In this document: one piece after another, positions 53,818 to 62,074 of the stretch
How the letters are laid out: each line of letters starts with the position of its first letter
Numbering within the stretch: position 1 is the first letter of the stretch
NCBI GenBank assembly: GCA_050746125.1
Contig: JBOGKX010000142.1
Coordinates: forward strand, 1-64,000
Length of the DNA stretch: 64,000 nucleotides
Direction of reading: 5' to 3'
From: JAJPKR01 sp050746125
Lineage (GTDB): Bacteria; Acidobacteriota; Terriglobia; Terriglobales; SCQP01
The notes under the pieces: model-generated
Seen by the model: only the letters and a program-made list of their open reading frames with translations
Told to the model about the DNA's origin: nothing
Database searches by the model: none
Position numbers and translations under genes: made by a program

Positions 53818-55368
53818 ATGTCCCTCGAAAAGCGGCGGGAGGAGTTGCGCCGCCGGCAGGCGGCGGCGGAAGCCGGCGGCGGTGCGCAGCGCAGCGCGCG
53901 CCAGCACGAACAAGGCAAGCTGTCGGCGCGGGAGCGCATGGTGCTGCTCCTCGACGAGGGCAGCTTCGAGGAAACCGATCAACTCGTCACCCATCGCGGC
54001 ACCGACTTCGGCCTCGCCGAACAGCGAATCCCCGGCGACGGCCTAGTGACCGGCCAGGGCCGCATCGACGGCCGGCTGGTCTTTGTTTTCGCGCAAGACT
54101 TCACCGTCCTGGGCGGCTCGCTCTCGGAGACGAACGCCTACAAAATCTGCAAGATCATGGACGCGGCGTTGCGCGTCGGCGCACCCATCATCGGCCTGAA
54201 CGACAGCGGGGGGGCGCGCATTCAAGAAGGCGTGCTCTCTCTCGCCGGCTACGCCGAGATCTTTCTCCGCAACACCCTGGCCAGCGGCGTGGTGCCGCAG
54301 ATCTCGGCGGTGATGGGGCCCTGTGCCGGCGGCGCGGTGTATTCGCCCGCCATCACCGACTTCATCTTCATGGTTGAGGGCACTTCCCATATGTTCGTGA
54401 CCGGGCCGGACGTGATCAAGACCGTCACCCACGAGGAAGTGAGCAAAGAGGAGTTGGGCGGCGCCCACACTCACAACCAGATCAGCGGCGTCGCCCACTT
54501 TCTCACCCACAGCGACGCGGATTGCCTGCGCGCCATCCGCGAGTTGCTGTCATTCTTGCCCGGCAACAACCTCGACGAGCCGCCACTCCGCCCCACCGCC
54601 GATCCTGCCGACCGCGCCGACCCGGCCCTGGACTCCATCATCCCCGAAGAATCGAACCGCCCCTACGACATGCGCGACATCCTTCATGCGGTGGTGGACG
54701 ACGGCTATTTCTTCGAAGTGCACGAGTATTTCGCGCCCAATCTGGTGGTGGGCTTCGCCCGCCTGGAGGGCGCCACGGTGGGGCTGGTGGCGAATCAGCC
54801 GGCCCACCTGGCGGGGGTGCTCGACATCAACGCCAGCGTCAAGGGCGCCCGCTTCGTCCGCTTCTGCGACGCCTTCAACATCCCGCTCGTCACCTTCGAG
54901 GACGTGCCTGGCTTTCTCCCCGGCGCCCAGCAGGAATTCGGCGGCATCATCCGCCATGGCGCCAAGCTGCTCTACGCCTTCGCCGAGGCCACCGTGCCCA
55001 AGATCACGGTGGTCACGCGCAAGGCCTACGGCGGCGCCTACTGCGTGATGTCTTCCAAGCACATCCGCACCGACGTCAACTACGCCTGGCCGACGGCGGA
55101 GCTGGCGGTCATGGGACCGGAAGGAGCGGTCAACATTGTTTATCGCCGCGAGTTGGAGCGCGCCGCCGATCCCGAAGCGCTGCGCCAAGCCAAGGTCGAG
55201 GAGTTTCGCGATCGCGTCGCGAATCCCTTCCTGGCGCTCGAGCGCGGATATCTGGACGCCGTGATCCAGCCTTCCGAAACGCGCCGCCGGCTCATCGGTT
55301 CGCTGCGCATGCTGCGCAACAAGCGCGCCACGAATCCGCCGAAGAAGCACGGCAACATCCCGCTTTAG
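53818..55368 (+). CDS. Acyl-CoA (propionyl/acetyl-CoA) carboxylase, carboxyltransferase beta subunit
   Basis: A 516-residue carboxyltransferase of the PccB/AccD5 type that moves carboxyl from biotin to acyl-CoA. GKLSARERMVLLLDEGSFEE, LNDSGGARIQEGVLSL, ISAVMGPCAGGAVYSPAITD and FVTGPDVIKTVTHEEVS in the N-half, and GFLPGAQQEFGGIIRHGAKL, TRKAYGGAYCVMSSK and AELAVMGPEGAV in the C-half are diagnostic and include the oxyanion-hole glycines. The biotin carboxylase/BCCP alpha subunit is not in the window. Propionyl-CoA is the most probable substrate. Confidence 0.93.
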   Translation: MSLEKRREELRRRQAAAEAGGGAQRSARQHEQGKLSARERMVLLLDEGSFEETDQLVTHRGTDFGLAEQRIPGDGLVTGQGRIDGRLVFVFAQDFTVLGGSLSETNAYKICKIMDAALRVGAPIIGLNDSGGARIQEGVLSLAGYAEIFLRNTLASGVVPQISAVMGPCAGGAVYSPAITDFIFMVEGTSHMFVTGPDVIKTVTHEEVSKEELGGAHTHNQISGVAHFLTHSDADCLRAIRELLSFLPGNNLDEPPLRPTADPADRADPALDSIIPEESNRPYDMRDILHAVVDDGYFFEVHEYFAPNLVVGFARLEGATVGLVANQPAHLAGVLDINASVKGARFVRFCDAFNIPLVTFEDVPGFLPGAQQEFGGIIRHGAKLLYAFAEATVPKITVVTRKAYGGAYCVMSSKHIRTDVNYAWPTAELAVMGPEGAVNIVYRRELERAADPEALRQAKVEEFRDRVANPFLALERGYLDAVIQPSETRRRLIGSLRMLRNKRATNPPKKHGNIPL

Positions 55369-55398
55369 CTGTCGGCGCGGAGAACGAAGCGCGTGCGG

Positions 55399-56016
55399 CT
55401 ACAGGGGACGGCGCCCTTCGAGCGCCTTCAGCATGGTCACTTCGTCGGCATAGTCGATCTCGCTGCCCACCGGAATGCCCATGCCGATGCGACTGGCGCG
55501 CACGCCGAGAGGCTTGAGCAGGCGGGCCAGATAAACGGCCGTCGCTTCGCCCTCGGCGTCCGGATCGGTGGCAATGATGATTTCTTCAACCGTCGGACGG
55601 CCGTCCTCGTGGGTGGCGCGCAGCCGCTCGATCAGGGACTTGATGCGGATCTGATCCGGTCCGATGCCCTGCAGGGGCGAAAGCGAGCCGTGCAGCACGT
55701 GGTAGAGCCCGTCGAACTGCCGAGTCTTCTCGATGGCTAGAATGTCGTGCGGCTGCTCGACGACGCAGATCTGCGTCGTATTGCGATGCGGGCTGGAACA
55801 GAAACGGCAAGGATCGACGTCGGTGGCGTTATTGCAAATGCCGCACAGCCGCAGCGAGTCCTTCACCCCAAGCACGGCATCGGCCAGCAGCTGCGCCCGC
55901 TCGCGATCGCCGCGCATGAGGTGAAAGGCGATGCGCTGCGCGGATTTCTGCCCGATGCCGGGCAGTCGCTTGAGTTCGTCGATGAGGCGCCCAAGCGGCG
56001 CGGCCAAATCGTTCAT
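55399..56016 (-). CDS. recR: Recombination protein RecR
   Basis: A 205-residue DNA-repair protein that, with RecO and RecF, loads RecA at gaps. It has the N-terminal HhH region (LIDELKRLPGIGQKSAQRIAF), the four-cysteine zinc finger (CGICNNATDVDPCRFC) and the Toprim domain (VVEQPHDILAIEKTRQFDGLYHVL, IIATDPDAEGEATAVYLARLL). Length is typical. It is four bases below the ebfC stop, in the common dnaX-ebfC-recR order. Confidence 0.96.
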   Translation of the reverse strand: MNDLAAPLGRLIDELKRLPGIGQKSAQRIAFHLMRGDRERAQLLADAVLGVKDSLRLCGICNNATDVDPCRFCSSPHRNTTQICVVEQPHDILAIEKTRQFDGLYHVLHGSLSPLQGIGPDQIRIKSLIERLRATHEDGRPTVEEIIIATDPDAEGEATAVYLARLLKPLGVRASRIGMGIPVGSEIDYADEVTMLKALEGRRPL

Positions 56017-56020
56017 GGAG

Positions 56021-56332
56021 CTACCACAGACCTCCCAGCGGCAGGCCGGTGAGGTGGCCCAACTCGCCCTTCAACCGTTCCTCCACTTGCCGACCGGCTT
56101 CGTTGACGGCGGCGCGAATCAGGTCGGGCAGCATGTCGGGATCATTGCGCACCACTTCGGGATCGAAGCGAACCTCCAAGACCTGCTTCTCGCCATTCAT
56201 GCGCACCGTGACCATGCCGCCGCCGGCGGAGCTTTCGACGACGATACCGGCCATCTTTTGCCGCAGCGCTTCGTATTGCTGCCGAGCTTGGCCCAGCATC
56301 TCTTGGAATTGGCCCAGATTGAAGCCGCTCAT
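56021..56332 (-). CDS. ebfC: YbaB/EbfC family nucleoid-associated protein
   Basis: A 103-residue DNA-binding protein of the YbaB/EbfC family. FQEMLGQARQQYEALRQKMAG and VVESSAGGGMVTVRMNGEKQVLEV, then DLIRAAVNEAGRQVEERL, match the family well. It binds DNA as a dimer and shapes the nucleoid. The start at 56332 gives the typical length; the longer open frame overlaps dnaX and is discarded. It sits ten bases below the dnaX stop. Confidence 0.93.
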   Translation of the reverse strand: MSGFNLGQFQEMLGQARQQYEALRQKMAGIVVESSAGGGMVTVRMNGEKQVLEVRFDPEVVRNDPDMLPDLIRAAVNEAGRQVEERLKGELGHLTGLPLGGLW

Positions 56333-56342
56333 CGCCTTGGTC

Positions 56343-58016
56343 TCATTTCTCGCCGCCAGCACCGCTGATGTCCACGGTACGGAGCACGTGCCCCGGCAGG
56401 CGCTCGCGCAGTTCGCGCAGCGCCGGATGCCGCGCGGCGCGTTCCGCCGCGGGAGTAGCCGGCGGCAGGGGAGCCGCGAAATCAGACCCGGCCTCTTCGT
56501 CAGCGTGGATGAATATCTCCGGCGCGAACCCCAGGGTAGCCCGGCAAACTTCGCGCAATCCTTTAATGATCTCCTCCTGCCCGGCCAAGCGCGCCAGCGG
56601 CGCCGCTTCGCCGGCATAGGCTAACTCCAGTCTAGGACCGTTCCATTGCCAACTCGCCGGCCGCAGCAAACTGAGCCACGAGGTCTTCTTGAGCTCTTCC
56701 AGGCGGTGCAAGATTTTCGCGGCATCGTCGCCGCGGGCGGAAACGCCGTTCGGCGCCGGCGCGAGGGCGGCAGCGGGGGCCGCGGCGCTAGCCGCCGGCG
56801 CGCTTAGCGGCGCCGCGGCTACGGGCCGTGGCTCAGGCGCGGGGAGGGTTTTTTTTTGCGGCCCTGCGGCGCCCGCGTTTTCTCCCTCGCCCAAGCTGGC
56901 CAGCACTTCTTCGATCCCGGCCAGCCGCCGCGCGTGCACCAGCTTCATCACGCCCAATTCCAAATGCAGGCGCGGTTCCTGCGCGAAGCGCAGGTCGGAG
57001 GCGGTGCGCAGCAAAATCTGCAAGAAGCGCGTCAGGTCCTCCTCGCTGAAGCGCTCCGCCGCGGCCGCCGTGGCTTGCCGTTCGCGGTCGCTCAGCGCGA
57101 GCAAGTCGCTCTCCGCGCCCGCCACGCGGCACATCAGCATATTGCGGATGAAAAGCACCGTCTGCTGACAGATCTGCGGCGGGCTGGCGCCGGCTGACAG
57201 AAACTGGTCCAAGCACTCTAGGGCGGCGTGGCTCTCGCCGGCGGCCACGGCGGCCAACAGCCCGGCCAGCGCCTCGGTTGAAACCCGGCCCAGCAGCGCT
57301 CGTACCGTTTCCTCGCGTAATTCGCCGGCGCCATAGGCCAGCGCCTGGTCGAGCAGCGACAGCGCGTCGCGCAAGGAGCCTTCGCCGGCAGAGGCGATCT
57401 GTCCCAAAGCTTCCGGATCGGCGGCAATGCCCTCGGCGGCGCAGATTTGCCCTAGCCGGGCCACGATTTCCGGGTACGGCACGGCACGGAAGGAGAAGTG
57501 CTGGCAGCGAGAGCGAATGGTCGCCGGCAGCGCCTCCGGTTCAGTGGTGGCAAGCACGAAAATGGCCCAGTCCGGCGGCTCCTCGAGCGTTTTCAGCAAG
57601 GCGTTGAAGGCGTCGTCGGTGAGCTGATGCGCCTCGTCGAGGATGTAGAACTTGTAGCGGTCGCGCGCCGGACGGTACCGAACGCTCTCGCGCAGGGCGC
57701 GAATTTCGTCAATGCCGCGATTCGAGGCGGCGTCGATTTCGATCACGTCCACCGCGTTGCCGTCGCGGATCTCGCGGCAGCTCTCGCATTCCCCGCAAGG
57801 CGAGACGGTGGGGCCGGGCGCGCGGCGGCAGTTCATCGCCTTGGCGAGAATGCGCGCCACGGTGGTCTTGCCGATGCCGCGGTGGCCGGAAAAGATGAAG
57901 CCATGCCCCACCCGGCCAGCCGCCAGGGCGTTGTGAAGCGTTCGCACCACCGCTGCCTGGCCGATCACCTCCTCGAAGGTTTGCGGCCGATAGCGGCGCG
58001 CCAGCACCTTTTCCAT
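56343..58016 (-). CDS. dnaX: DNA polymerase III subunit gamma/tau
   Basis: A 557-residue AAA+ clamp-loader subunit. LARRYRPQTFEEVIGQAAVVRTL at the N-terminus, Walker A SGHRGIGKTTVARIL, a zinc module with SPCGECESC, Walker B FYILDEAHQL, sensor 1 LATTEPE and arginine-finger region SRCQHF are all present. The C-terminal region has an Ala/Pro-rich linker and a short tau-like domain. The start at 58016 agrees with the family; the longer frame runs into the SRP RNA gene. No obvious programmed-frameshift slippery A-run was noticed. Confidence 0.95.
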   Translation of the reverse strand: MEKVLARRYRPQTFEEVIGQAAVVRTLHNALAAGRVGHGFIFSGHRGIGKTTVARILAKAMNCRRAPGPTVSPCGECESCREIRDGNAVDVIEIDAASNRGIDEIRALRESVRYRPARDRYKFYILDEAHQLTDDAFNALLKTLEEPPDWAIFVLATTEPEALPATIRSRCQHFSFRAVPYPEIVARLGQICAAEGIAADPEALGQIASAGEGSLRDALSLLDQALAYGAGELREETVRALLGRVSTEALAGLLAAVAAGESHAALECLDQFLSAGASPPQICQQTVLFIRNMLMCRVAGAESDLLALSDRERQATAAAAERFSEEDLTRFLQILLRTASDLRFAQEPRLHLELGVMKLVHARRLAGIEEVLASLGEGENAGAAGPQKKTLPAPEPRPVAAAPLSAPAASAAAPAAALAPAPNGVSARGDDAAKILHRLEELKKTSWLSLLRPASWQWNGPRLELAYAGEAAPLARLAGQEEIIKGLREVCRATLGFAPEIFIHADEEAGSDFAAPLPPATPAAERAARHPALRELRERLPGHVLRTVDISGAGGEK

Positions 58017-58089
58017 CGGCTTCTCGCTCGCGAAGGCGGCCCGGCGCGCTGCCCGTGGCCGAGAATCACCGCCTAAGAAATTGCGATCA

Positions 58090-58189
58090 GACTTCGGGAG
58101 CTTCGCTGCACAGTTCCATTGCCGGTTGCCGTTGCTTCCTTCCGGACCTGGCGGGGTTCGCCGGCGGAGCTTGCGCGAGACCCGAAGCC
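58090..58189 (-). ncRNA. ffs: Signal recognition particle RNA (small bacterial type)
   Basis: A 100-nt RNA on the minus strand with the diagnostic core CCAGGTCCGGAAGGAAGCAA (asymmetric and symmetric loops of domain IV bound by Ffh). Its ends pair: GGCTTCGGG at the 5' side with CCCGAAGTC at the 3' side, and CGCCGGCG-type and GCTCC/GGAGC-type helices lie between. It lies 73 bases upstream of dnaX in the same direction, the arrangement known in many bacteria. It lacks an Alu domain. Confidence 0.93.
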
Positions 58190-58251
58190 TGACCAATTCC
58201 ATCCTAGCATTCGGCGCCGCGACTGCCGCTGTTAGGATAGACATTCACGCC

Positions 58252-59253
58252 ATGGCCGCCTTTCCGCGAGCGAAAATCACCGCCCTGGGCACCTACGTGC
58301 CGCCGCGCGTCCTCTCCAATGCCGACTTGGAAAAGATGGTCGAGACCAACGACGAGTGGATCGTGACTCGCACCGGCATCTCCGAGCGGCACTTGGTCGC
58401 GGCGGGCGAGGCGACCAGCGACATGGCGCTGGAGGCGGCCCGCCGCTGCTTGGCCGAGCGCGGGCTGGGACCGCAGGAGGTGGAGGCCATCTTGGTGGCG
58501 ACGGTCACGCCGGACATGCTGTTTCCCTCCACCGCCTGCTTGGTGCAAGACAAACTGGGCGCCTCGCAGTGCTGGGGCTTCGACGTGCTGGCGGCGTGCA
58601 GCGGCTTTATCTATGCCCTCTCCACCGGGGCGCAGTTCATCGCCTCCGGCAAGCACCGGCGCGTGCTGGTGATCGGCGCCGACACCATGTCGAGCATCAT
58701 CAACTACCGCGATCGCGCCACCTGCGTGCTGTTCGGCGACGGCGCCGGGGCGGTGCTGCTCGAGCCCGCCGCCGCCGGCGAGCCCGCCGGGCTTTTGGAT
58801 TTCCTCAATCAAATCGAGGGCTTCGGTGGCGACGCGCTTTACATGCCGGCCGGCGGCAGCCGCCATCCCGCCAGCCAAGAAACCGTCGCCCGCGACATGC
58901 ACTACGTGCACCAGGAAGGCGGCGCGGTTTTCAAATACGCGGTGCGCAAGATGTACGAGATTTGCGCCAGCATTCTCGCCCGCAATGGCTTCACCGCCGC
59001 CGACGTGGATTGCTTCCTGCCGCACCAAGCGAACAAGCGCATCATCGACGCCACCCGCGAGCGGCTGGGCCTCGATCCCGCCAAGGTGCTCATCAACATC
59101 GGCCGCTACGGCAACACCACGGCCGGCACCATTCCCCTGGCGATGCAAGACGCGCGCGCCAGCGGCCTGCTCAAGCCGGGCGCTTTGGTGCTGCTCGCCG
59201 CCGTGGGGGCCGGCTACACCGCCGGCGCCGCGCTGTTGCGTTGGGACGGCTAG
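58252..59253 (+). CDS. fabH: 3-oxoacyl-ACP synthase III (FabH)
   Basis: A 333-residue thiolase-fold enzyme that starts fatty acid synthesis by condensing acetyl-CoA with malonyl-ACP. Catalytic Cys116 is in VLAACSGFIYAL, the His in CFLPHQANKRIIDA and the Asn in RYGNTTAGTIPLA, which varies from the more common GNTSAAS. IVTRTGISERH near residue 38 is also typical. It starts at ATG 58252, divergent from the SRP RNA, and shares a CTAG stop with the convergent glycogen synthase. Other fab genes are not adjacent. Confidence 0.94.
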   Translation: MAAFPRAKITALGTYVPPRVLSNADLEKMVETNDEWIVTRTGISERHLVAAGEATSDMALEAARRCLAERGLGPQEVEAILVATVTPDMLFPSTACLVQDKLGASQCWGFDVLAACSGFIYALSTGAQFIASGKHRRVLVIGADTMSSIINYRDRATCVLFGDGAGAVLLEPAAAGEPAGLLDFLNQIEGFGGDALYMPAGGSRHPASQETVARDMHYVHQEGGAVFKYAVRKMYEICASILARNGFTAADVDCFLPHQANKRIIDATRERLGLDPAKVLINIGRYGNTTAGTIPLAMQDARASGLLKPGALVLLAAVGAGYTAGAALLRWDG

Positions 59254-60494
59254 GCGAGGGCGGCCGCGGGCTTGCTGGCGCTCTTGCCGAGCGGCTTCAG
59301 GCCGCGGTAAAGGTCCACGGTTTGCGCCGCGATCGCCGCCCAGCTGAATTTTTCTTCCACCCGCCGCCGACCGGCCAGGCCGAATTCGCGTCCCCGCTGC
59401 GGCTGCGCCAGCAACAGGTTGATCTTTTCGGCCAAGTCGTGGGCGAAGCGCTCCGGCTCGAGCGGCATGTTGGTGGTCGAGTCGGCGGCAAAGGGAACCA
59501 GATATCCGGTTTCGCCTTCGACCACCACTTCCTTGATGCCGCCGGTGGCGCTCGCCACCACCGGCGTCTCGCAGGCCATGGCCTCCAAGTTGATGATGCC
59601 GAATGGCTCGTAAACCGAGGGGCAGCAAAACACCGCCGCGTGCGAGTAGAGCTGGATCGCTTCCGGCTTCGAAACCATCTTCTCGATCCACACCACGCGC
59701 GGGTTGGTGCGGCGCGCGGCCTCGACTTTGGCGCGCATTTCCGCGGCGATCTCGGGCGTGTCGGGCGCGCCGGCGCAGAGCACGACCTGCGTCCCGAGCC
59801 GCAGGTGCGGAATGGCGTCGACCAAATGGGTCACGCCCTTTTGCCGCGTGATGCGGCCGACGAAGAGCACGTAGGGCACCTCGGGATCCACGCCGTACTC
59901 GCGCAGCGCGGTCACGCCGCTGGCGGGCCGGTATTCTTCCGGATCGATCCCGTTGTAAATCACGTGCACGCGCTCGGGAGCGACGCGCGGATAGCAGCGA
60001 AGAATGTCGCGCTTGGTCTCGCTCGAAACCGCGATCACCGCCTCGGCCTCTTCGATCGCGGTGCGCTCCATCCAGGAGCTCATCTCATAGCCACTGCCCA
60101 GTTGCTCCGCCTTCCAGGCACGCAGCGGCTCCAGGCTGTGGGTGGTCATCACCTGCGGAACGCAGTACAGCTTCTTCGCCCAATAGCCGGCCATGGACGT
60201 GTACCAGGTGTGGGTGTGGACCAGGCCGACGCCGCGCAGGGCCTTGATCGCCGTCAGATTCACGCTCAAGGCCTCGAGCGCGCCCTTGAACTTCTCCTCC
60301 GTGCCGTCGCTGATTTCCCGCCAGGGCTCGGCGCCGCGCACCTGCAACTGTCCATCGTCAAGGTTTTGCTCGCCGAAACAATGCACCTCGACTTCGATCC
60401 GTTTGGCCAGTTCGCGGCTCAAATATTCGACATGGACTCCGGCGCCGCCATAAACGTGCGGTGGATATTCGCGAGTGAACAATGCAATACGCAT
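59250..60494 (-). CDS. Glycogen synthase, actinobacterial type (GT4)
   Basis: A 414-residue GT4 glycosyltransferase. ALFTREYPPHVYGGAGVHVE at the N-terminus, HTHTWYTSMAGYWAKKLY, VFVGRITRQKGVTHLV (as LFVGRITRQKGVT), CPSVYEPFGIINLEAMACETP and VVASATGGIKEVV match the GlgA/GlgM-like family that uses ADP-glucose to extend glycogen or make maltose-1-phosphate. The E-x7-E donor-binding motif (EPFGIINLE) is complete. Maltosyl transferase partners (glgE, treS) are not in the window, so the product cannot be decided. Confidence 0.9.
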   Translation of the reverse strand: MRIALFTREYPPHVYGGAGVHVEYLSRELAKRIEVEVHCFGEQNLDDGQLQVRGAEPWREISDGTEEKFKGALEALSVNLTAIKALRGVGLVHTHTWYTSMAGYWAKKLYCVPQVMTTHSLEPLRAWKAEQLGSGYEMSSWMERTAIEEAEAVIAVSSETKRDILRCYPRVAPERVHVIYNGIDPEEYRPASGVTALREYGVDPEVPYVLFVGRITRQKGVTHLVDAIPHLRLGTQVVLCAGAPDTPEIAAEMRAKVEAARRTNPRVVWIEKMVSKPEAIQLYSHAAVFCCPSVYEPFGIINLEAMACETPVVASATGGIKEVVVEGETGYLVPFAADSTTNMPLEPERFAHDLAEKINLLLAQPQRGREFGLAGRRRVEEKFSWAAIAAQTVDLYRGLKPLGKSASKPAAALA

Positions 60495-60570
60495 GGTCTT
60501 CTCAGATTAACAAACGATCTTGGCGACCCGCGCGGCTTCCGGCCAAGCCGCCGGGAACTGCCGGGCCGGC

Positions 60571-62034
60571 CTAGCCGTCCAGCGCGCCGGCGGCAACGAC
60601 GGAGGTCGGCGGACTGTGGCGTAGAGTCGCCGCGCCCCAGGCGGCCCACACCAACACCAGCGGATACAACTCCAGCACGTAACGGGGCTCGCAACTGATA
60701 TAGGCGCCGAGCGCTACGGTGCGCGCCGCGACCAATCCCGCCAGCAGCGCCAAAAAGCGCGGCCGCGCCTTGAAAAGCCCATAAAGGGCCAGCAGTAGGT
60801 AGGTTGCGTTGAGCAGCAAATAGCCGACCGTGAACAGAAAATCGCGCCGGTCGCTTTGCCAGGGACCGGCCGGCGGCCACCAACGATCGTCCACGGGCAA
60901 AATCTCGACGCGCGGCGAAAACCAAAGCGAGATCATGCGCGAGAGCGGCAGCAGCAGGTAGTAGCGCGCGGGCCAGCGATGGATGCGCTCCGCCGCCAAG
61001 CGGCCGAACTGGGCGTCGAGCGCCGGCGTGAGTTCGAAGTTGCGATTGTAGGCGGCGATCAGCGACAGCGTGCGCGCCCGTGCGGCGCCTTGCCCCAAGG
61101 CGCGCGGAGGCAGGGCGGCGACCTCGATCGGGCCGTCGGGAACATTGTCGAGCACCTTCTCGATGCCGCGATAGCCGGCTAGCCAGGTCTTCGCCCAGCG
61201 ATCGAACCCCGGATGCTGCGCTTCGCCCACCTCGGTCGCCTCCGCCGTGACCAGCGGACGAAACACGCGCAACTCGACCCAATTGCGCAGCGTCCAGATG
61301 CCGACCGGCAGCAGCGCAATTGCGTAGAGCACGATCAGCCGATTCCAATTCTCGCGGCGGCCGCGCCTCAGCTTGGCCAGTAGCGGCAAGCTGACGACCG
61401 CTAGCACGAGGCCGGTGTCGGGGCGAATTTGAATGCCGGCGGCGAGCGCCGCTCCGCAGCCCGCCCACCAGCCAATTTGCCGCCGCGGCGCGCGCAGCGC
61501 CGCGATCCCGCAGCAGAGCGCCAGCATGGTGCAGAACGTGGCCGGCACTTCGGTCAATACGGCGGCCGCGTACATCGCCAGGAAGGGGCAGAGCGCGGTC
61601 AGGCCGAAAGCGGCCATCGCCGCGCCGGCCACCGTTTCCGGGCGCGCCGTCGGCGGCGCGATCAGCCGCGCCAGCCAGGCCGCGCAGGCGGCGGTGCCCA
61701 GCAGCAGCAGCCATTGCAGGGCCACCAGCGGCCCCATGCGCGCGAAAGGCGCAAAGTGGTAGAGCGCCGCCAGCAGCAGGGGATAACCGGGCAAACGGGC
61801 GGTGCTGGCGTGCCAGCCGCCGGCGATCCAGCGCACGTATCGGCCGGTGTGAAGCAAATTGCCGGCCAATTCGAGATACAGGCGTCCATCGTCGGTTACG
61901 GTCGGCGCCCAGCGGCCGAAGGCGGCGGCCAGCGCCGCGCTGGCCAGCGTCAGGGCCACGTACCAGCCGGCGCGCCGCGCCCGCCCCCTCGCCGGGCCCC
62001 GGTCATCAAGTACGCCGCGCGCCGAGGAGATCAC
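60571..62034 (-). CDS. GT39/ArnT-like polytopic membrane glycosyltransferase
   Basis: A 487-residue membrane protein with about ten hydrophobic segments. The first extracytoplasmic loop holds TVTDDGRLYLELAGNLL, an acidic pair as in the PMT_2/ArnT family, followed by STARLPGYPLLLAALYHFAP. Such proteins transfer sugars from polyprenyl-phosphate donors to lipids or proteins on the outer face. The acceptor is unknown. The GTG at 62034 is taken as start, which leaves 40 bases to the divergent gene; an ATG at 62091 would overlap that gene. The ribosome site is weak. Confidence 0.68.
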   Translation of the reverse strand: MISSARGVLDDRGPARGRARRAGWYVALTLASAALAAAFGRWAPTVTDDGRLYLELAGNLLHTGRYVRWIAGGWHASTARLPGYPLLLAALYHFAPFARMGPLVALQWLLLLGTAACAAWLARLIAPPTARPETVAGAAMAAFGLTALCPFLAMYAAAVLTEVPATFCTMLALCCGIAALRAPRRQIGWWAGCGAALAAGIQIRPDTGLVLAVVSLPLLAKLRRGRRENWNRLIVLYAIALLPVGIWTLRNWVELRVFRPLVTAEATEVGEAQHPGFDRWAKTWLAGYRGIEKVLDNVPDGPIEVAALPPRALGQGAARARTLSLIAAYNRNFELTPALDAQFGRLAAERIHRWPARYYLLLPLSRMISLWFSPRVEILPVDDRWWPPAGPWQSDRRDFLFTVGYLLLNATYLLLALYGLFKARPRFLALLAGLVAARTVALGAYISCEPRYVLELYPLVLVWAAWGAATLRHSPPTSVVAAGALDG

Positions 62035-62074
62035 CCGGCTATCATAGGAGCAACAGCTAAGTTCCCGCCCGCCG